Shown here one piece after another: positions 9,713-18,681 of a stretch of DNA of 64,000 nt. Source of the stretch: Caballeronia calidae (GTDB taxonomy: Bacteria > Pseudomonadota > Gammaproteobacteria > Burkholderiales > Burkholderiaceae); assembly GCF_900044055.2 (NCBI RefSeq), contig NZ_FCOX02000001.1:401405-465404 (forward strand), given 5' to 3'. The notes under the pieces were generated by a model. The model had not been told where the DNA came from and did no database searches. It saw nothing but the letters and a program-made list of their open reading frames with translations. A program made the position numbers and the translations under genes. Numbering within the stretch: the first letter of the stretch is position 1; every line of letters begins with the position of its first letter.

Positions 9713-9802
9713 CACGCACCCACGCACGCACCTACCCACCCACGCACCCGAAAACAAACCAGGCGACAGCCGCCCCCCACCGGGGCAACGCTAAAACAAG
9801 CC
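9713..9802. repeat. CACGCACC-type short repeats plus degenerate end-module
   Basis: CACGCACCCACGCACGCACC-type low-complexity sequence is followed by AAACAAACCAGGCGACAGCC and a GCCCCCCACCGGGGC hairpin. This is a mutated copy of the element's outermost module. The pattern (microsatellite plus degenerate module on the A-end side) repeats that seen at 4848-4974, in mirror image. Confidence 0.7.
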
Positions 9803-10600
9803 TCAAAACATCATCCCTCCGGCGATTCGCCGAACCTCCCCCAATCCCACATCAAAAATCCGCTGAAAAAACGGCATAAGATTCGGCACCATAAGCTGCA
9901 ACAAAAGCAACCCGACGAGCATCGTCACTGGAAACCCGACCTGAAAGATGCCGATCTGCGGCGCGGCGCGATTGAGAATCCCGAGCGCGAGATTGGCGAT
10001 GAGCAGCGCCGCAACGATCGGCAACGCCAGCAGCAACCCGGTGGAAAACACGCTGGCGCCATAGCCGACGAGCAAACGCCATCCTTGCGCATGCGAAGCC
10101 GCCCCCACGACATTCGCCTCGATCGGCACGCTTTGAAACGTCGTCACCAGCGCGCTCATCAACTGCAAATGCCCGTCGAACACGAGAAAAGCCAGCATCG
10201 CGAGGGTGTTCAGATAGCGCGACACCACCACCGCATTGCCACCCGCGCGCGGATCGTAAAGCATCGCAAAACCAAGGCCCATCTGCTGCCCGATGAACTC
10301 ACCAGCCGCATCGACAGCGGCGAACGCGATTTGCATCGTCATGCCGATCGCCGCGCCGATCAGAAACTGATTCACGATGATCCACACGCCCGCCGCCGAA
10401 AACACCGTCGCCTGCGGCATGGCGCCAAGCGTCGGCGCGACGATCAACGAGATGAACGCCGCAAGCGCGATCTTCACGCGCATCGGAATCGCCATGTGGC
10501 TCAGCACGGGCGCGGTCGCGATCAGCGCGAGGATGCGCACGAACGGCCACAGAAACGCCGTGAGCCAGCCGTTCAGTTGCGCGTAGGTGACGGAGAACAT
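9803..10600 (-). CDS. fliR: Flagellar export apparatus protein FliR
   Basis: This is a polytopic inner-membrane component of the type III export gate, 265 residues. About six hydrophobic segments are visible, with the N-terminal motif LNGWLTAFLWPFVRILALIA and the family region GEFIGQQMGLGFAMLYDPRA. The C-terminus (PNLMPFFQRIFDVGLGEVRR) is typical. It lies 10 bp after fliQ as the last gene of the fliPQR block and converges on flgL across repeat copy 2. Confidence 0.96.
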   Translation of the reverse strand: MFSVTYAQLNGWLTAFLWPFVRILALIATAPVLSHMAIPMRVKIALAAFISLIVAPTLGAMPQATVFSAAGVWIIVNQFLIGAAIGMTMQIAFAAVDAAGEFIGQQMGLGFAMLYDPRAGGNAVVVSRYLNTLAMLAFLVFDGHLQLMSALVTTFQSVPIEANVVGAASHAQGWRLLVGYGASVFSTGLLLALPIVAALLIANLALGILNRAAPQIGIFQVGFPVTMLVGLLLLQLMVPNLMPFFQRIFDVGLGEVRRIAGGMMF

Positions 10601-10610
10601 CGCTGCGAAC

Positions 10611-10880
10611 TCAGCCCGTGATCGCGGGCGTGATCGTGAAAACGTGGCGCATGTAGTCGAGCAGCGTCGAAAGCATCCACGGCCCCGCGATCACGAGCGT
10701 CACCGCTACCGCAATCAGCTTCGGGATGAACGACAGCGTCGACTCGTTGATCTGCGTGGCCGCCTGGAACAGGCTCACCACGAGACCGACCACGAGCGCG
10801 ACCAGCAAGAGCGGCGCGGCGAGCAACAAGGCGACATACATCGCCTGATGCGCCATCGTCATGACGGATTCCGGCGTCAT
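10611..10880 (-). CDS. fliQ: Flagellar export apparatus protein FliQ
   Basis: This is a small gate subunit of 89 residues with two hydrophobic hairpins (MYVALLLAAPLLLVALVVGL; LIAVAVTLVIAGPWML) and the signature FQAATQINESTLSFIPKL. It packs with FliP and FliR in the export gate. Size and position between fliP and fliR are standard. The fliP stop lies 10 bp upstream. Confidence 0.96.
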   Translation of the reverse strand: MTPESVMTMAHQAMYVALLLAAPLLLVALVVGLVVSLFQAATQINESTLSFIPKLIAVAVTLVIAGPWMLSTLLDYMRHVFTITPAITG

Positions 10881-10890
10881 TTCTAAATCC

Positions 10891-11661
10891 TCAGGAAACG
10901 AAGCTCTGCGCGAGCGAGCCGATCAGCAACTGCCAGCCATCGACGAGCACGAACAGCATCAGCTTGAAAGGCAGCGCGATCGTCGTGGGCGACACCATCA
11001 TCATGCCCATCGACATCAGCACGCTCGCCACCACCATGTCGATGATGAGAAACGGAATGAAGATCGTGAAGCCGATCTGAAAGCCCGTCTTCAACTCGCT
11101 CGTGATGAACGACGGCACCAGCAGCGAGAGCGGCACGTCCTCGGGTCCGTTCATCGGCGCGGCATGCGAGATGCGCGCGAAGAGCGCGAGATCCGCTTCG
11201 CGCGTCTGCTTCAGCATGAACTGCTTGAACGGCGCAACGCCGCGCGTCATCGCCTGATCCATCGCGATCTGGCCTTCTGAGAAGGGCTTGTAGGCGTCGT
11301 TGTACGCCTTGTCGAGAACGGGCGACATCACGAAGAACGAGAGGAACAGCGCGAGACCGACGAGCACCTGATTCGGCGGCGTGCTCGTCGTGCCGAGCGC
11401 CTGGCGCAACAGCGACAGCACGATGATGATGCGCGTGAAGCTCGTCATCATCAGGACCATCGCGGGGAGGAACGAAAGCATCGTCAGCAGCAGCATCGTC
11501 TGCACGCTGAGCGAATACGTCGTGCCGCCGTTCGGGCCGGGGCTCGTGTTGAAAGCGGGAAGGCCCGCCGTGCTTTGCGCGAACGCCGCGAAAGGCGCCA
11601 GAGCGATCACGACCGGCAGCGCGAGCTTGAAACCGCGCACGATGTTGCGACTGACCTGCAT
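10891..11661 (-). CDS. fliP: Flagellar export apparatus protein FliP
   Basis: The gate-forming subunit is 256 residues. It has an N-terminal signal sequence ([16 protein letters not shown]) and the hallmarks [20 protein letters not shown] and [13 protein letters not shown]; the C-terminal TM region includes [20 protein letters not shown]. The start at 11661 is supported by GGAGCAAG upstream. The open frame continues upstream to 11823 but without family similarity. The ATG overlaps the stop of a 25-codon frame as TAATG. Confidence 0.95.
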   Translation of the reverse strand: MQVSRNIVRGFKLALPVVIALAPFAAFAQSTAGLPAFNTSPGPNGGTTYSLSVQTMLLLTMLSFLPAMVLMMTSFTRIIIVLSLLRQALGTTSTPPNQVLVGLALFLSFFVMSPVLDKAYNDAYKPFSEGQIAMDQAMTRGVAPFKQFMLKQTREADLALFARISHAAPMNGPEDVPLSLLVPSFITSELKTGFQIGFTIFIPFLIIDMVVASVLMSMGMMMVSPTTIALPFKLMLFVLVDGWQLLIGSLAQSFVS

Positions 11662-11738
11662 TACTTGCTCCCGCCGACGATGCCTGCGAGAGCATCGAGA
11701 ATGCGCTGACCTTGAAGAACGACGAACGTGATGACCAT
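11661..11738 (-). CDS. Possible 25-residue leader peptide overlapping fliP
   Basis: A small frame starts at ATG 11738 with AGGCAGG 5-11 bp upstream and ends in TAA that shares one base with the fliP ATG (TAATG), the classic coupling arrangement. The peptide is hydrophobic at its start ([14 protein letters not shown]) and ends GIVGGSK. I recognise no family. The region upstream of its start is a near copy of the leader upstream of fliL, with the ATG at almost the same place. That argues it is really translated. It may couple fliP translation or be a coding remnant. Confidence 0.45.
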   Translation of the reverse strand: MVITFVVLQGQRILDALAGIVGGSK

Positions 11739-11745
11739 GACAACC

Positions 11746-11775
11746 TGCCTTTTTCGATAGGCTGAATTGTCGGCC
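11746..11775 (-). promoter_or_regulatory. Leader element shared with fliL (fliP-side copy)
   Basis: This 30-bp block matches 26 of 30 positions with 14353-14382 upstream of fliL. On the minus strand it reads GGCCGACAATTCAGCCTATC and then GAAAAAGGCA. Its 3' end supplies the Shine-Dalgarno of the small frame. Its presence twice suggests a promoter/leader unit controlling both fliL and fliP transcription. The regulator is unknown. Confidence 0.55.
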
Positions 11776-11855
11776 ACCGCGATATCGACCGATGGCGCGA
11801 AAAGAGGGCGAAACTCCGGCCAACTCGTTCTATTGCTAAACGGCCGCTGTAAACG

Positions 11856-11893
11856 GACATCGGGCGCGACCCTCGCGGATCGCGCCCGATGTC
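11856..11893 (-). terminator. 14-bp perfect hairpin between fliO and fliP
   Basis: GACATCGGGCGCGA pairs with TCGCGCCCGATGTC across a 10-nt loop, starting 18 bp after the fliO stop. There is no clear T-run on either side, so a pause/attenuation or mRNA-stabilising hairpin is as likely as full termination. Together with the leader copy just downstream it marks a boundary between fliLMNO and fliPQR. Confidence 0.55.
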
Positions 11894-11911
11894 TTCATCG
11901 AAGAAGGAGCC

Positions 11912-12412
11912 TTACTTGTTCGGCGACACGAACTTCTGAAGACGCTTGTTCGCTTCGCCGGCGAGGGCATCGCGGAATCGCGTGCCGAAGCTGCCGGCGG
12001 ACGATGGCGCCGCGACGCCGACGCTTTCCACTTCGGCCGAACCGGCAGGCATCGTGTGCAGCAAACGCACATTGCCGGGACCGGCGCCGAGCACGAGCCA
12101 CGTATCGCCCACCTCGACGACCGCGACGCGCTCCTTGTTGCCGAGCGATGCGCCGCCGACCACCTTCACGAGACCGGAGCGCTTGCCGCCCTGAAGACCG
12201 AACTTGCGCGCGAGCCACGCGCAGCCGAACACGAAGCCGATTACGACGACGAGCCCGACGAGCGTCTGCAGCACCGCGCCGAATCCGAGCGACGGCACCG
12301 CCGTGCCCGCGCCGACGCCCGATGCGATCTGCGCGGCGTGATTGACGGCGTTCATGTCGGCGGCGCGCGCAAGAAGCGGCATCGCAGACAACAAGGCGGC
12401 AAAGCGTTTCAT
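11912..12412 (-). CDS. fliO: Flagellar biosynthetic protein FliO
   Basis: This is a 166-residue FliO/ZopO-type protein that helps assemble the FliP ring. It has one strong membrane span (about residues 48-68, VLQTLVGLVVVIGFVFGCAW) followed by the cytoplasmic motif LVKVVGGASLGNKERVAVVE and VGDTWLVLG. The start overlaps the fliN stop (ATGA), consistent with translational coupling. FliO is poorly conserved, so position carries part of the call. Confidence 0.92.
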   Translation of the reverse strand: MKRFAALLSAMPLLARAADMNAVNHAAQIASGVGAGTAVPSLGFGAVLQTLVGLVVVIGFVFGCAWLARKFGLQGGKRSGLVKVVGGASLGNKERVAVVEVGDTWLVLGAGPGNVRLLHTMPAGSAEVESVGVAAPSSAGSFGTRFRDALAGEANKRLQKFVSPNK

Positions 12413-12843
12413 CGATTCAACTTCCGGATACGTTCGGACGGCGTGATGATGTCGGTCAGGCGAATGCCGAACTTGTCGTTGACGACGACCACTTCACCCT
12501 GCGCGATGAGACAGCCGTTGACGAGCACGTCCATCGGCTCGCCCGCGAGGCCGTCGAGTTCCACGACCGAGCCTTGCGCGAGCTGCAACAGGTTGCGAAT
12601 CGCGATCTTCGTGCGCCCGAGCTCCACCGTCATCTGCACGGGGATGTCGAGAATCATGTCGATGTCGTTGCGCGTAGACGGCGCAGCGGCCTTCGACAGC
12701 GGCTGGAACACGCCGGCGCTCGCGGCCACCGGCGTTTCATTGCCGTTCTGCTCGGCGAGCGCGCTCGCCCAGTCGTCCATGATGGCGTCGTCGCTCACGG
12801 GTTCCGTGCCGGGCAACGTGCCGTCCTGCATCAGGTCACTCAT
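12409..12843 (-). CDS. fliN: Flagellar motor switch protein FliN
   Basis: This C-ring protein of 144 residues has a variable N-terminal ~60 residues and a C-terminal SpoA domain (DIPVQMTVELGRTKIAIRNL, then LVNGCLIAQGEVVVVNDKFG and IRLTDII). It forms the lower C-ring with FliM. The ATG at 12843 overlaps the end of fliM by 8 bp; a GTG two codons upstream is an alternative. Confidence 0.95.
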   Translation of the reverse strand: MSDLMQDGTLPGTEPVSDDAIMDDWASALAEQNGNETPVAASAGVFQPLSKAAAPSTRNDIDMILDIPVQMTVELGRTKIAIRNLLQLAQGSVVELDGLAGEPMDVLVNGCLIAQGEVVVVNDKFGIRLTDIITPSERIRKLNR

Positions 12844-13834
12844 ATCCACCTTCCTTCATCGTATCGCTCGCGCTGATCATCTTCTGCACGCGCAGCGCGT
12901 ATTGACCATTGAAAATTCCGTAGCCGCATTCCATGACCGGCACGCCATCCACTTTCGCGACGACGTGCTCCGGAATGTCGATCGGCAGCACATCGCCCGC
13001 CCGCATGTTGAGAAGCTGTTCGAACGACGAGCGGATCTCGGCGAGATCCACCGTCAATTCCACTTCCGCCGATTGCACCTGCTGCGACAGCACGCGCACC
13101 CAGCGGCGGTCCACTTCGAGCGCCTCGCCCTGAATCGGCGACGAGAGCACATCGCGGATCGGCTCGATCATCGAGTACGGCATGCAGATGTGCAGCGTGC
13201 CGCCCGTCGAGCCGAATTCGATCGTGAACTGCGTCACGATGACGATCTCGTTCGGCGTCGCGACGTTCGCGAACTGCGTGTGCATCTCCGAGCGCATGTA
13301 TTCGAACGTCAACGGCTTCACGCTGCGCCATGACGTGGCGTAGTGCTCGAACACGAGATTGAGCAGCTTGCTGATGATGCGCTGCTCGGTCTGCGTGAAC
13401 TCGCGCCCTTCGACGCGCGTATGAAAGCGCCCGTCGCCGCCAAACAGGTTATCGACGACGAAGAACACGAGGTTCGGATCGAACACGAACAGCGACGTGC
13501 CGCGCAGGGGCTTCACATGGACCAGGTTGAGGTTGGTCGGGATCGGCAGGTTGCGCGTGAATTCGCTGTACTTCTGCACCTTCACCGGGCCGACGGAGAT
13601 TTCCGCCGAGCGCCGCATGAAGTTGAAGATGCCCACGCGCATGAGGCGCGCGAAGCGGTCGTTGATGATTTCGAGGCCGGGCATCCGGCCGCGGACGATG
13701 CGTTCCTGCGTCGCGATGTTGTAGGGACGTACGCCGGCGGGCTTGGTCTCGTCGGAGACTTGATCGATTTCGCCGGTGACGCCTTTGAGGAGGGCATCGA
13801 CCTCCTCCTGCGACATGAACTCTTCGTGGCCCAT
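12836..13834 (-). CDS. fliM: Flagellar motor switch protein FliM
   Basis: This is the C-ring switch protein, 332 residues. The N-terminal peptide MSQEEVDALLKGV is the CheY-P binding helix. The middle domain shows GRMPGLEIINDRFARLMRVG and the FliG-contact region LFGGDGRFHTRVEGREFT. The C-terminal SpoA-like domain follows (AGDVLPIDIPEHVVAKVDGV). It is transcribed between fliL (24 bp upstream) and fliN (overlapping). Confidence 0.97.
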   Translation of the reverse strand: MGHEEFMSQEEVDALLKGVTGEIDQVSDETKPAGVRPYNIATQERIVRGRMPGLEIINDRFARLMRVGIFNFMRRSAEISVGPVKVQKYSEFTRNLPIPTNLNLVHVKPLRGTSLFVFDPNLVFFVVDNLFGGDGRFHTRVEGREFTQTEQRIISKLLNLVFEHYATSWRSVKPLTFEYMRSEMHTQFANVATPNEIVIVTQFTIEFGSTGGTLHICMPYSMIEPIRDVLSSPIQGEALEVDRRWVRVLSQQVQSAEVELTVDLAEIRSSFEQLLNMRAGDVLPIDIPEHVVAKVDGVPVMECGYGIFNGQYALRVQKMISASDTMKEGGYE

Positions 13835-13858
13835 GACTTTTTACTCGCTGATGCGGCG

Positions 13859-14347
13859 TTACTGGACGACGAATTCGGTGAACAGCACTTCTTCGACGCG
13901 CACTGGCTTTTCGGCGGTGCTCGCCGCCGTTTCGACGGACGCGCGCAGTTCGTTGGCGAGCTGCTTTTTGCCGTCGACGGTGGCGAGATCGTCGGGGCGC
14001 TTGCCCGAGAGCAGGAGCAGCACGCGGCTGCGGACTTCGGGCATGTGCTCGGTGACGAGCAGCTGGACCTTTTCGTCCTTCAGCTTGAGCGTGAGACCGG
14101 CGCGGAGATAGTGCATGGCGCCGTCGTCGGACTGGAGGTTCACGGTGAGCGATTCGAGCGGGAAGAACACGGGCGGCGGTTCCGGCGCGGGTCGAGCCGG
14201 GCCGTGAGTTTTGCCGAGGAAGAACCAGGCGCCGCCCGCGCCCGCGCCGAGCAGGACGATCGCGCCGACGGCGATGATCAGGATCTTTTTGAGCTTTCCG
14301 CTCTTCGCGGGAACGATGGGTTGCTGGTTTGCGGTCGTGGTAGCCAT
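13859..14347 (-). CDS. fliL: Flagellar basal-body associated protein FliL
   Basis: The 162-residue product is a stator-associated single-pass membrane protein. It has a short cytoplasmic tail, a TM segment near residues 20-38 (KKILIIAVGAIVLLGAGAGG) and a periplasmic domain ending LFTEFVVQ, the family terminus. It is the first gene of the fliLMNO block. Upstream lies the leader element at 14353-14382, then repeat copy 3. Confidence 0.95.
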   Translation of the reverse strand: MATTTANQQPIVPAKSGKLKKILIIAVGAIVLLGAGAGGAWFFLGKTHGPARPAPEPPPVFFPLESLTVNLQSDDGAMHYLRAGLTLKLKDEKVQLLVTEHMPEVRSRVLLLLSGKRPDDLATVDGKKQLANELRASVETAASTAEKPVRVEEVLFTEFVVQ

Positions 14348-14352
14348 TTGCT

Positions 14353-14382
14353 TGCCTCTTTCGATAGGGTGAATTGTTGGCT
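14353..14382 (-). promoter_or_regulatory. Leader element shared with fliP (fliL-side copy)
   Basis: On the minus strand the block reads AGCCAACAATTCACCCTATC then GAAAGAGGCA, 5 bp before the fliL ATG. CGATAG and CTATCG halves (13-bp spacing) form an inverted repeat here (about 14361-14385). The fliP copy lacks the first half. A CTTTACA -35-like stretch lies upstream, but I cannot assign a sigma factor. FlhDC boxes also consist of spaced inverted halves, so activator binding is one possibility. Confidence 0.5.
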
Positions 14383-14541
14383 ATCGCCGTGTAAAGCGAT
14401 GGGTCGAACAGAGGGGGGATTTAGGGTTAATTGGGCTTTTTGCCCCTGCGCGGGGGTGGCGGTTTTTTTCGCCGGATCCCCGGGTTCGTGTCGGTCTATT
14501 AGTCCTGGCCTTGAGCCGGGCGTGCTGCTTGCGCTTTCATG

Positions 14542-15166
14542 AAATCCTGTTTTCGTGTCGGTCTATTAGCGTTGCCCCTGTGCGGGGCGGCAGTCACTTT
14601 CTTTGCTGCTGCAAAGAAAGTAACCAAAGAAACAGCTATCCCCAGCCTAAGCACTTCAGGCCGGCCGCGGCACAGAAGATTGCACGTGGTCCGACAGTAG
14701 CGAGTGCCCTCATAGGCCTAATCGGGCTTGGATCGCGCACGGTCTGACAAGCTATAACTTTTAGCGCGCTGGTTCAGCACGAAATAGCTCCGGCACAGCG
14801 CTACGCGCTGCCGTTGGGTCTGCAAGGGACACCAACGAACCATCGATGCAGTGAGATGGGAGTGTTAGCAAAGAAGCGCGCGCAGACCCGATGGACCCGT
14901 CGGCCGCGCAGCGGGCCGGAGCTATTTGGCGCCTTACCAGTCAGTTGAGCGGCGCGAGGTGACAGACCGTGCGCGATCCAAGCCCGGTTAGGCCTACGAG
15001 GGCACTCGCTACTGCCGGACCACAGCCGCTCTTCTGTGCCGGGGCCGGTGTGAAGTACTTTGGATGGGGATAGCTGTTTCTTTGGTTACTTTCTTTGCAG
15101 CAGCAAAGAAAGTGACTGCCGCCCCGCACAGGGGCAGTGCTAATAGACCGACGCGAAAACAGGATT
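14542..15166 (-). repeat. 625-bp nested palindromic element, copy 3 (B end left, A end right)
   Basis: This full copy lies between fliK and fliL, splitting what is often one continuous fliF-R operon. The B signature CAGCCTAAGCACTTCA is on the left and the A signature on the right. Inner AAATAGCTCCGGC and GCCGGAGCTATTT are present. Degenerate end-modules flank it at about 14470-14530 (GGATCCCCGGGTTCGTGTCG) and 15185-15258 (ending CACGCAAACGGGATCC). Its double hairpins at each end should interfere with read-through from fliK into fliL. Confidence 0.93.
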
Positions 15167-15264
15167 TCACGCATCCACGCACCCGAAAACAAACCAGGCG
15201 ACTGCCGCCCCCACCGGGGCAACGCCAATAGACCGACACGCAAACGGGATCCGGCAAAAAAAAA

Positions 15265-16605
15265 TCAAGCAAAGGTATCGACGAGCCCAACAGTGCGCCG
15301 CACAGGCATCTTCACACTGGCAGCGACCGAACCGCCCCCGCCAGCCCCACGCGGGCTCCCCGCCCCTGAGCGATCACCACCGCTCCCCTGCTGCGATTGC
15401 CGCGCAAACGCCGACCCATCGGAAACAGAAGCACTCCCAAGACTGATGCCATTCGCCTCCATCGCCTCGCGCAGCTTCGGCATGGCGGCCTCGACCGCCT
15501 CCCGCACCTGCGCATGTTGCGAAACGAACAACGCGTGCGCGTGACTCTCGGAAACCTGCAACGTCACCTGCAACGGCCCGAGATCCTTCGGATTCAAAGT
15601 CAGCTCAGCGCTCTGCTGATCGCCCTTGGCAAGAAACACGACCTTCTGACTGAACGCATCGTCCCAGCCCGACGAACCCACATGCGGCGCGATCGCCGCG
15701 CTCGTCGCCGATGCCATCGCGCCTTGCGGGCTGGACACCGCCGAATTCGCCGATGCCGTCTGCATCGCCACGGCGTGCGCGGCCGCGTCGGCGGCTTGCT
15801 TATACGCGACGGTCGCCGCATCGGAAGGCATCGTCGGCGCAGCCTGTGCGCCCGCGAGCGCGGCGGTGTCGGCGGTCTTGTCGTCGATCTTCGCATTGGC
15901 CACGAGCCCGGCCAGACCCGCGCCCTTGCCGCCCTTGCCGAACAAACCGCCTTGCTCCTCGCCGGTCGCGCCTTCACGTGCCGTCGCGACGGAAGCATTG
16001 ACCGGCACCGCATTGGGCTGCACGTTGTTCATCGCGGCGAGCGCGGCCTGAAGCGCGTCCTGCGGCGATTTCGCGTCGCCGCTCTTGTGCGTTTCGCCGG
16101 TCGACTTGTCGTCATCGGTCGAAGCGCTCGCCGTCACGAGCGAGGCGGCGTCGGTCAGATCGGCGAGCGTGGCGTCGGTGTCGTCGTCGCTGGCGGCGTC
16201 CGCGCGGGCCTTGGCCTCTGCAGCCGCCGCGGCGGCCGCATCCGACGACGAACCCGATGCCTGCGCCGCCGGCTTCGATGCATCCGCCGTATCGGTCTTG
16301 CCCGAAGACTTCGATGCCGCGTCCGCCTGATCCGGCTTCGACGCAGCCTGCGTCTGCGATGCGTCATCGCTTTTCGAGGCCGCTGCCGATGCGCTGTCGT
16401 CGGGCTTCGGCGCGTCGTGCACGCTGGAATCGTCGGCGGAAGAGTCCGCCAGCGCCTTCGCCGCCTGCGCGTCCGCATGGGCCTTGTCGGTGATGCTCTG
16501 CAGCGTCATGCCGAACGATGCGCCCGCGCTCGCCGCGCGCTGCGCCGCGGACTTGCTCGATGACGCGGCGCCGCTCAGCGCGCCGAGAAGGGAAACGGAG
16601 GACAT
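15265..16605 (-). CDS. fliK: Flagellar hook-length control protein FliK
   Basis: This molecular ruler switches export from hook to filament, 446 residues. The first ~320 residues are low-complexity Ala/Ser/Asp-rich. The C-terminal Flg_hook domain (FLAKGDQQSAELTLNPKDLG, PLQVTLQVSESHAHALFVSQ, REAVEAAMPKLREAMEANGI) identifies it. It closes the fliFGHIJK operon, with its 3' end facing the A end of repeat copy 3. A second Flg_hook-type protein is encoded at 23778-25097. Confidence 0.93.
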   Translation of the reverse strand: MSSVSLLGALSGAASSSKSAAQRAASAGASFGMTLQSITDKAHADAQAAKALADSSADDSSVHDAPKPDDSASAAASKSDDASQTQAASKPDQADAASKSSGKTDTADASKPAAQASGSSSDAAAAAAAEAKARADAASDDDTDATLADLTDAASLVTASASTDDDKSTGETHKSGDAKSPQDALQAALAAMNNVQPNAVPVNASVATAREGATGEEQGGLFGKGGKGAGLAGLVANAKIDDKTADTAALAGAQAAPTMPSDAATVAYKQAADAAAHAVAMQTASANSAVSSPQGAMASATSAAIAPHVGSSGWDDAFSQKVVFLAKGDQQSAELTLNPKDLGPLQVTLQVSESHAHALFVSQHAQVREAVEAAMPKLREAMEANGISLGSASVSDGSAFARQSQQGSGGDRSGAGSPRGAGGGGSVAASVKMPVRRTVGLVDTFA

Positions 16606-16639
16606 ACGGGTCTCTCAAATGCAATGAATAGGGAACGGC

Positions 16640-17089
16640 TCACGCACGCTCGGCGCGCATGCGCAATATCTTGGCGGCGTGCTCGTCGGCTTCGCGCTGC
16701 TCGACGCGCGCGGCTTTCTTCGCGAGCATCGCCTCGCCGCGCGCGGCCAGCACTTCGTAACTGCCGAGCTTCTGCTTCTTCAGACGCCAATCGGGTTTCG
16801 CCGCCTCGATGCGCTGATCGGCCATGAGGAGCGCCGTGCGCTGCTGCGCGATCGCGGAATCGAGCGTATCGACGAACGCCTGGAAGTTGCGCAGCGTCTG
16901 CGCCGTCGTGCCTTCCTGCGCCGATGCCGTGAAGCGCGCGTGATACTCGTCGCGATAGGTCACGAGCGAATTCAGCTGCGTTTCGATCTCGTTGCGCTCC
17001 TGCTGGAGCTTGCCGAGCTTCTTGGTGGCGGCGTCGAGCTCCTCCGCGGCGAGTTCGATAAGCGTGTTGATCGGCAGATTCTTGGACAT
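16640..17089 (-). CDS. fliJ: Flagellar export chaperone FliJ
   Basis: The 149-residue product is predicted to be almost entirely coiled coil (ELDAATKKLGKLQQERNEIE, then RLKKQKLGSYEVLAARGEAM). FliJ acts as the stalk that couples the FliI ATPase ring to the gate and recycles chaperones. Position between fliI and fliK and its length agree with the family. Confidence 0.92.
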   Translation of the reverse strand: MSKNLPINTLIELAAEELDAATKKLGKLQQERNEIETQLNSLVTYRDEYHARFTASAQEGTTAQTLRNFQAFVDTLDSAIAQQRTALLMADQRIEAAKPDWRLKKQKLGSYEVLAARGEAMLAKKAARVEQREADEHAAKILRMRAERA

Positions 17090-17154
17090 GGTGTGACGAT
17101 CCCGTTTGGTCTTTGGCTTTCTTGTGATGATTGCTTTTTGATACTAGTCGAAAA

Positions 17155-18681
17155 CTAATCGAATAGCTGGTTCAACATCGCGATGCTCGGCTCGAACGGC
17201 GCCTGCTCGCGAAAGCCTTGCTGCAAAAACGACTCCATGCGCGGATACAGCGCGATCGCGCGGTCGAGCAGCGCATCGCGTCCGCTCGAATACGCGCCCA
17301 CGTTGATCAGGTCGCGGTTGCGCTGATAGCGCGACAACATCTGCTTGAAGAGGCGCACGCGCTCGAGATGCTTGTCGTCGATGAGCGCGGTCATCGCGCG
17401 GCTGATCGACTGTTCGATATCGATAGCCGGGTAATGTCCCGCCTCGGCGAGCGAGCGGTTCAGCACGATATGGCCGTCGAGAATCGCGCGCGCCGAATCG
17501 GCGATCGGGTCCTGCTGATCGTCGCCTTCGGTGAGCACGGTGTAGAACGCGGTGATCGAACCGCCACCTTCCGGGCCATTCCCGGTGCGCTCGACGAGCG
17601 CCGGCAGCTTCGCGAACACCGACGGCGGATAACCCTTCGTCGCGGGCGGCTCGCCGATCGCGAGCGCGATCTCGCGCTGCGCCATCGCGTAACGCGTCAG
17701 CGAATCCATCAGCATCAGCACGTGCTTGCCCTGATCGCGGAAATATTCGGCGAGCGAAGTCGTGTACGCGGCGGCCTGCATCCGCAGCACGGGCGACACG
17801 TCCGCCGGCGCCGCGACGACGACCGAGCGCGCGAGACCATCCTCGCCCAGAATCTGCTCGATGAATTCCTTCACTTCGCGGCCACGCTCCCCGATCAGCC
17901 CGATCACGATCACTTCCGCGCTCGTGTAGCGCGCCATCGTGCCGAGCAACACCGATTTACCGACGCCCGAGCCCGCGAACAGGCCCATGCGCTGGCCGCG
18001 ACCGACCGTGAGCAGCGTGTTGATCGCGCGCACGCCGACATCGAGCACCTTGTGAATCGGCTCGCGGTTCAGCGGGTTGATGACCGGCGCGGACAGCGGC
18101 GCATCGACCTTCGCGCCGAGCGGGCCGAGACCGTCGAGCGGACGGCCGGAAGCATCGACCACGCGGCCGAGCATTTCCCAGCCGACGGGCAAGCGCTTCG
18201 CGCCCGCCATCGGATCGTTGATCGGCGCGCTTTCGAGCGGATACACGCGCGCGCCGGGCAGCAGACCGGCGACTTCGGTCGTCGGCATCAGAAACAGCTT
18301 GTCGCCCGCGAAGCCGACCACTTCGGCTTCGGCGGTCGGAATCGCGCTGCCCGGCGGCAGCTCGATCATGCATTCGGAGCCGACGCCCATTTTCAGACCG
18401 ACCGCTTCCAGCACGAGACCGGCGGCGCGCGTGAGACGCCCGCACGGACGCAGCGGCTTCGCGATCGCGTTGCGCGTTCTCAGCGCGTCGAGCTTGTCGC
18501 GCCACGTGTCGATGTGCGGATTGCCCGCGATATCGGCGAGTTCGGCGATGGTGCGCGCGGCGAGTTCGTCGGGCGATTCGTCGTCGATGGATTCATCGGC
18601 GGCGAGCGGGCCGAACGACGCGCGCGCGAGTTCCTGTTCGAGTTCGCTCAGGCCGTCCTGAGTGATGCGGTGATTCACCAC
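17155..18681 (-). CDS. fliI: Flagellum-specific ATPase FliI
   Basis: This F1-beta-like hexameric ATPase of the export apparatus has 508 residues. Visible motifs are the Walker [15 protein letters not shown], the Walker B region [20 protein letters not shown] and the C-terminal [20 protein letters not shown]. The likely start is the GTG at 18681, with GGGAGG eight bases upstream. A second GTG at 18678 overlaps the fliH stop as GTGA and is an alternative. The N-terminus is about 50 residues longer than enterobacterial FliI (457), with an acidic stretch ([11 protein letters not shown]). Confidence 0.96.
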   Translation of the reverse strand: MVNHRITQDGLSELEQELARASFGPLAADESIDDESPDELAARTIAELADIAGNPHIDTWRDKLDALRTRNAIAKPLRPCGRLTRAAGLVLEAVGLKMGVGSECMIELPPGSAIPTAEAEVVGFAGDKLFLMPTTEVAGLLPGARVYPLESAPINDPMAGAKRLPVGWEMLGRVVDASGRPLDGLGPLGAKVDAPLSAPVINPLNREPIHKVLDVGVRAINTLLTVGRGQRMGLFAGSGVGKSVLLGTMARYTSAEVIVIGLIGERGREVKEFIEQILGEDGLARSVVVAAPADVSPVLRMQAAAYTTSLAEYFRDQGKHVLMLMDSLTRYAMAQREIALAIGEPPATKGYPPSVFAKLPALVERTGNGPEGGGSITAFYTVLTEGDDQQDPIADSARAILDGHIVLNRSLAEAGHYPAIDIEQSISRAMTALIDDKHLERVRLFKQMLSRYQRNRDLINVGAYSSGRDALLDRAIALYPRMESFLQQGFREQAPFEPSIAMLNQLFD

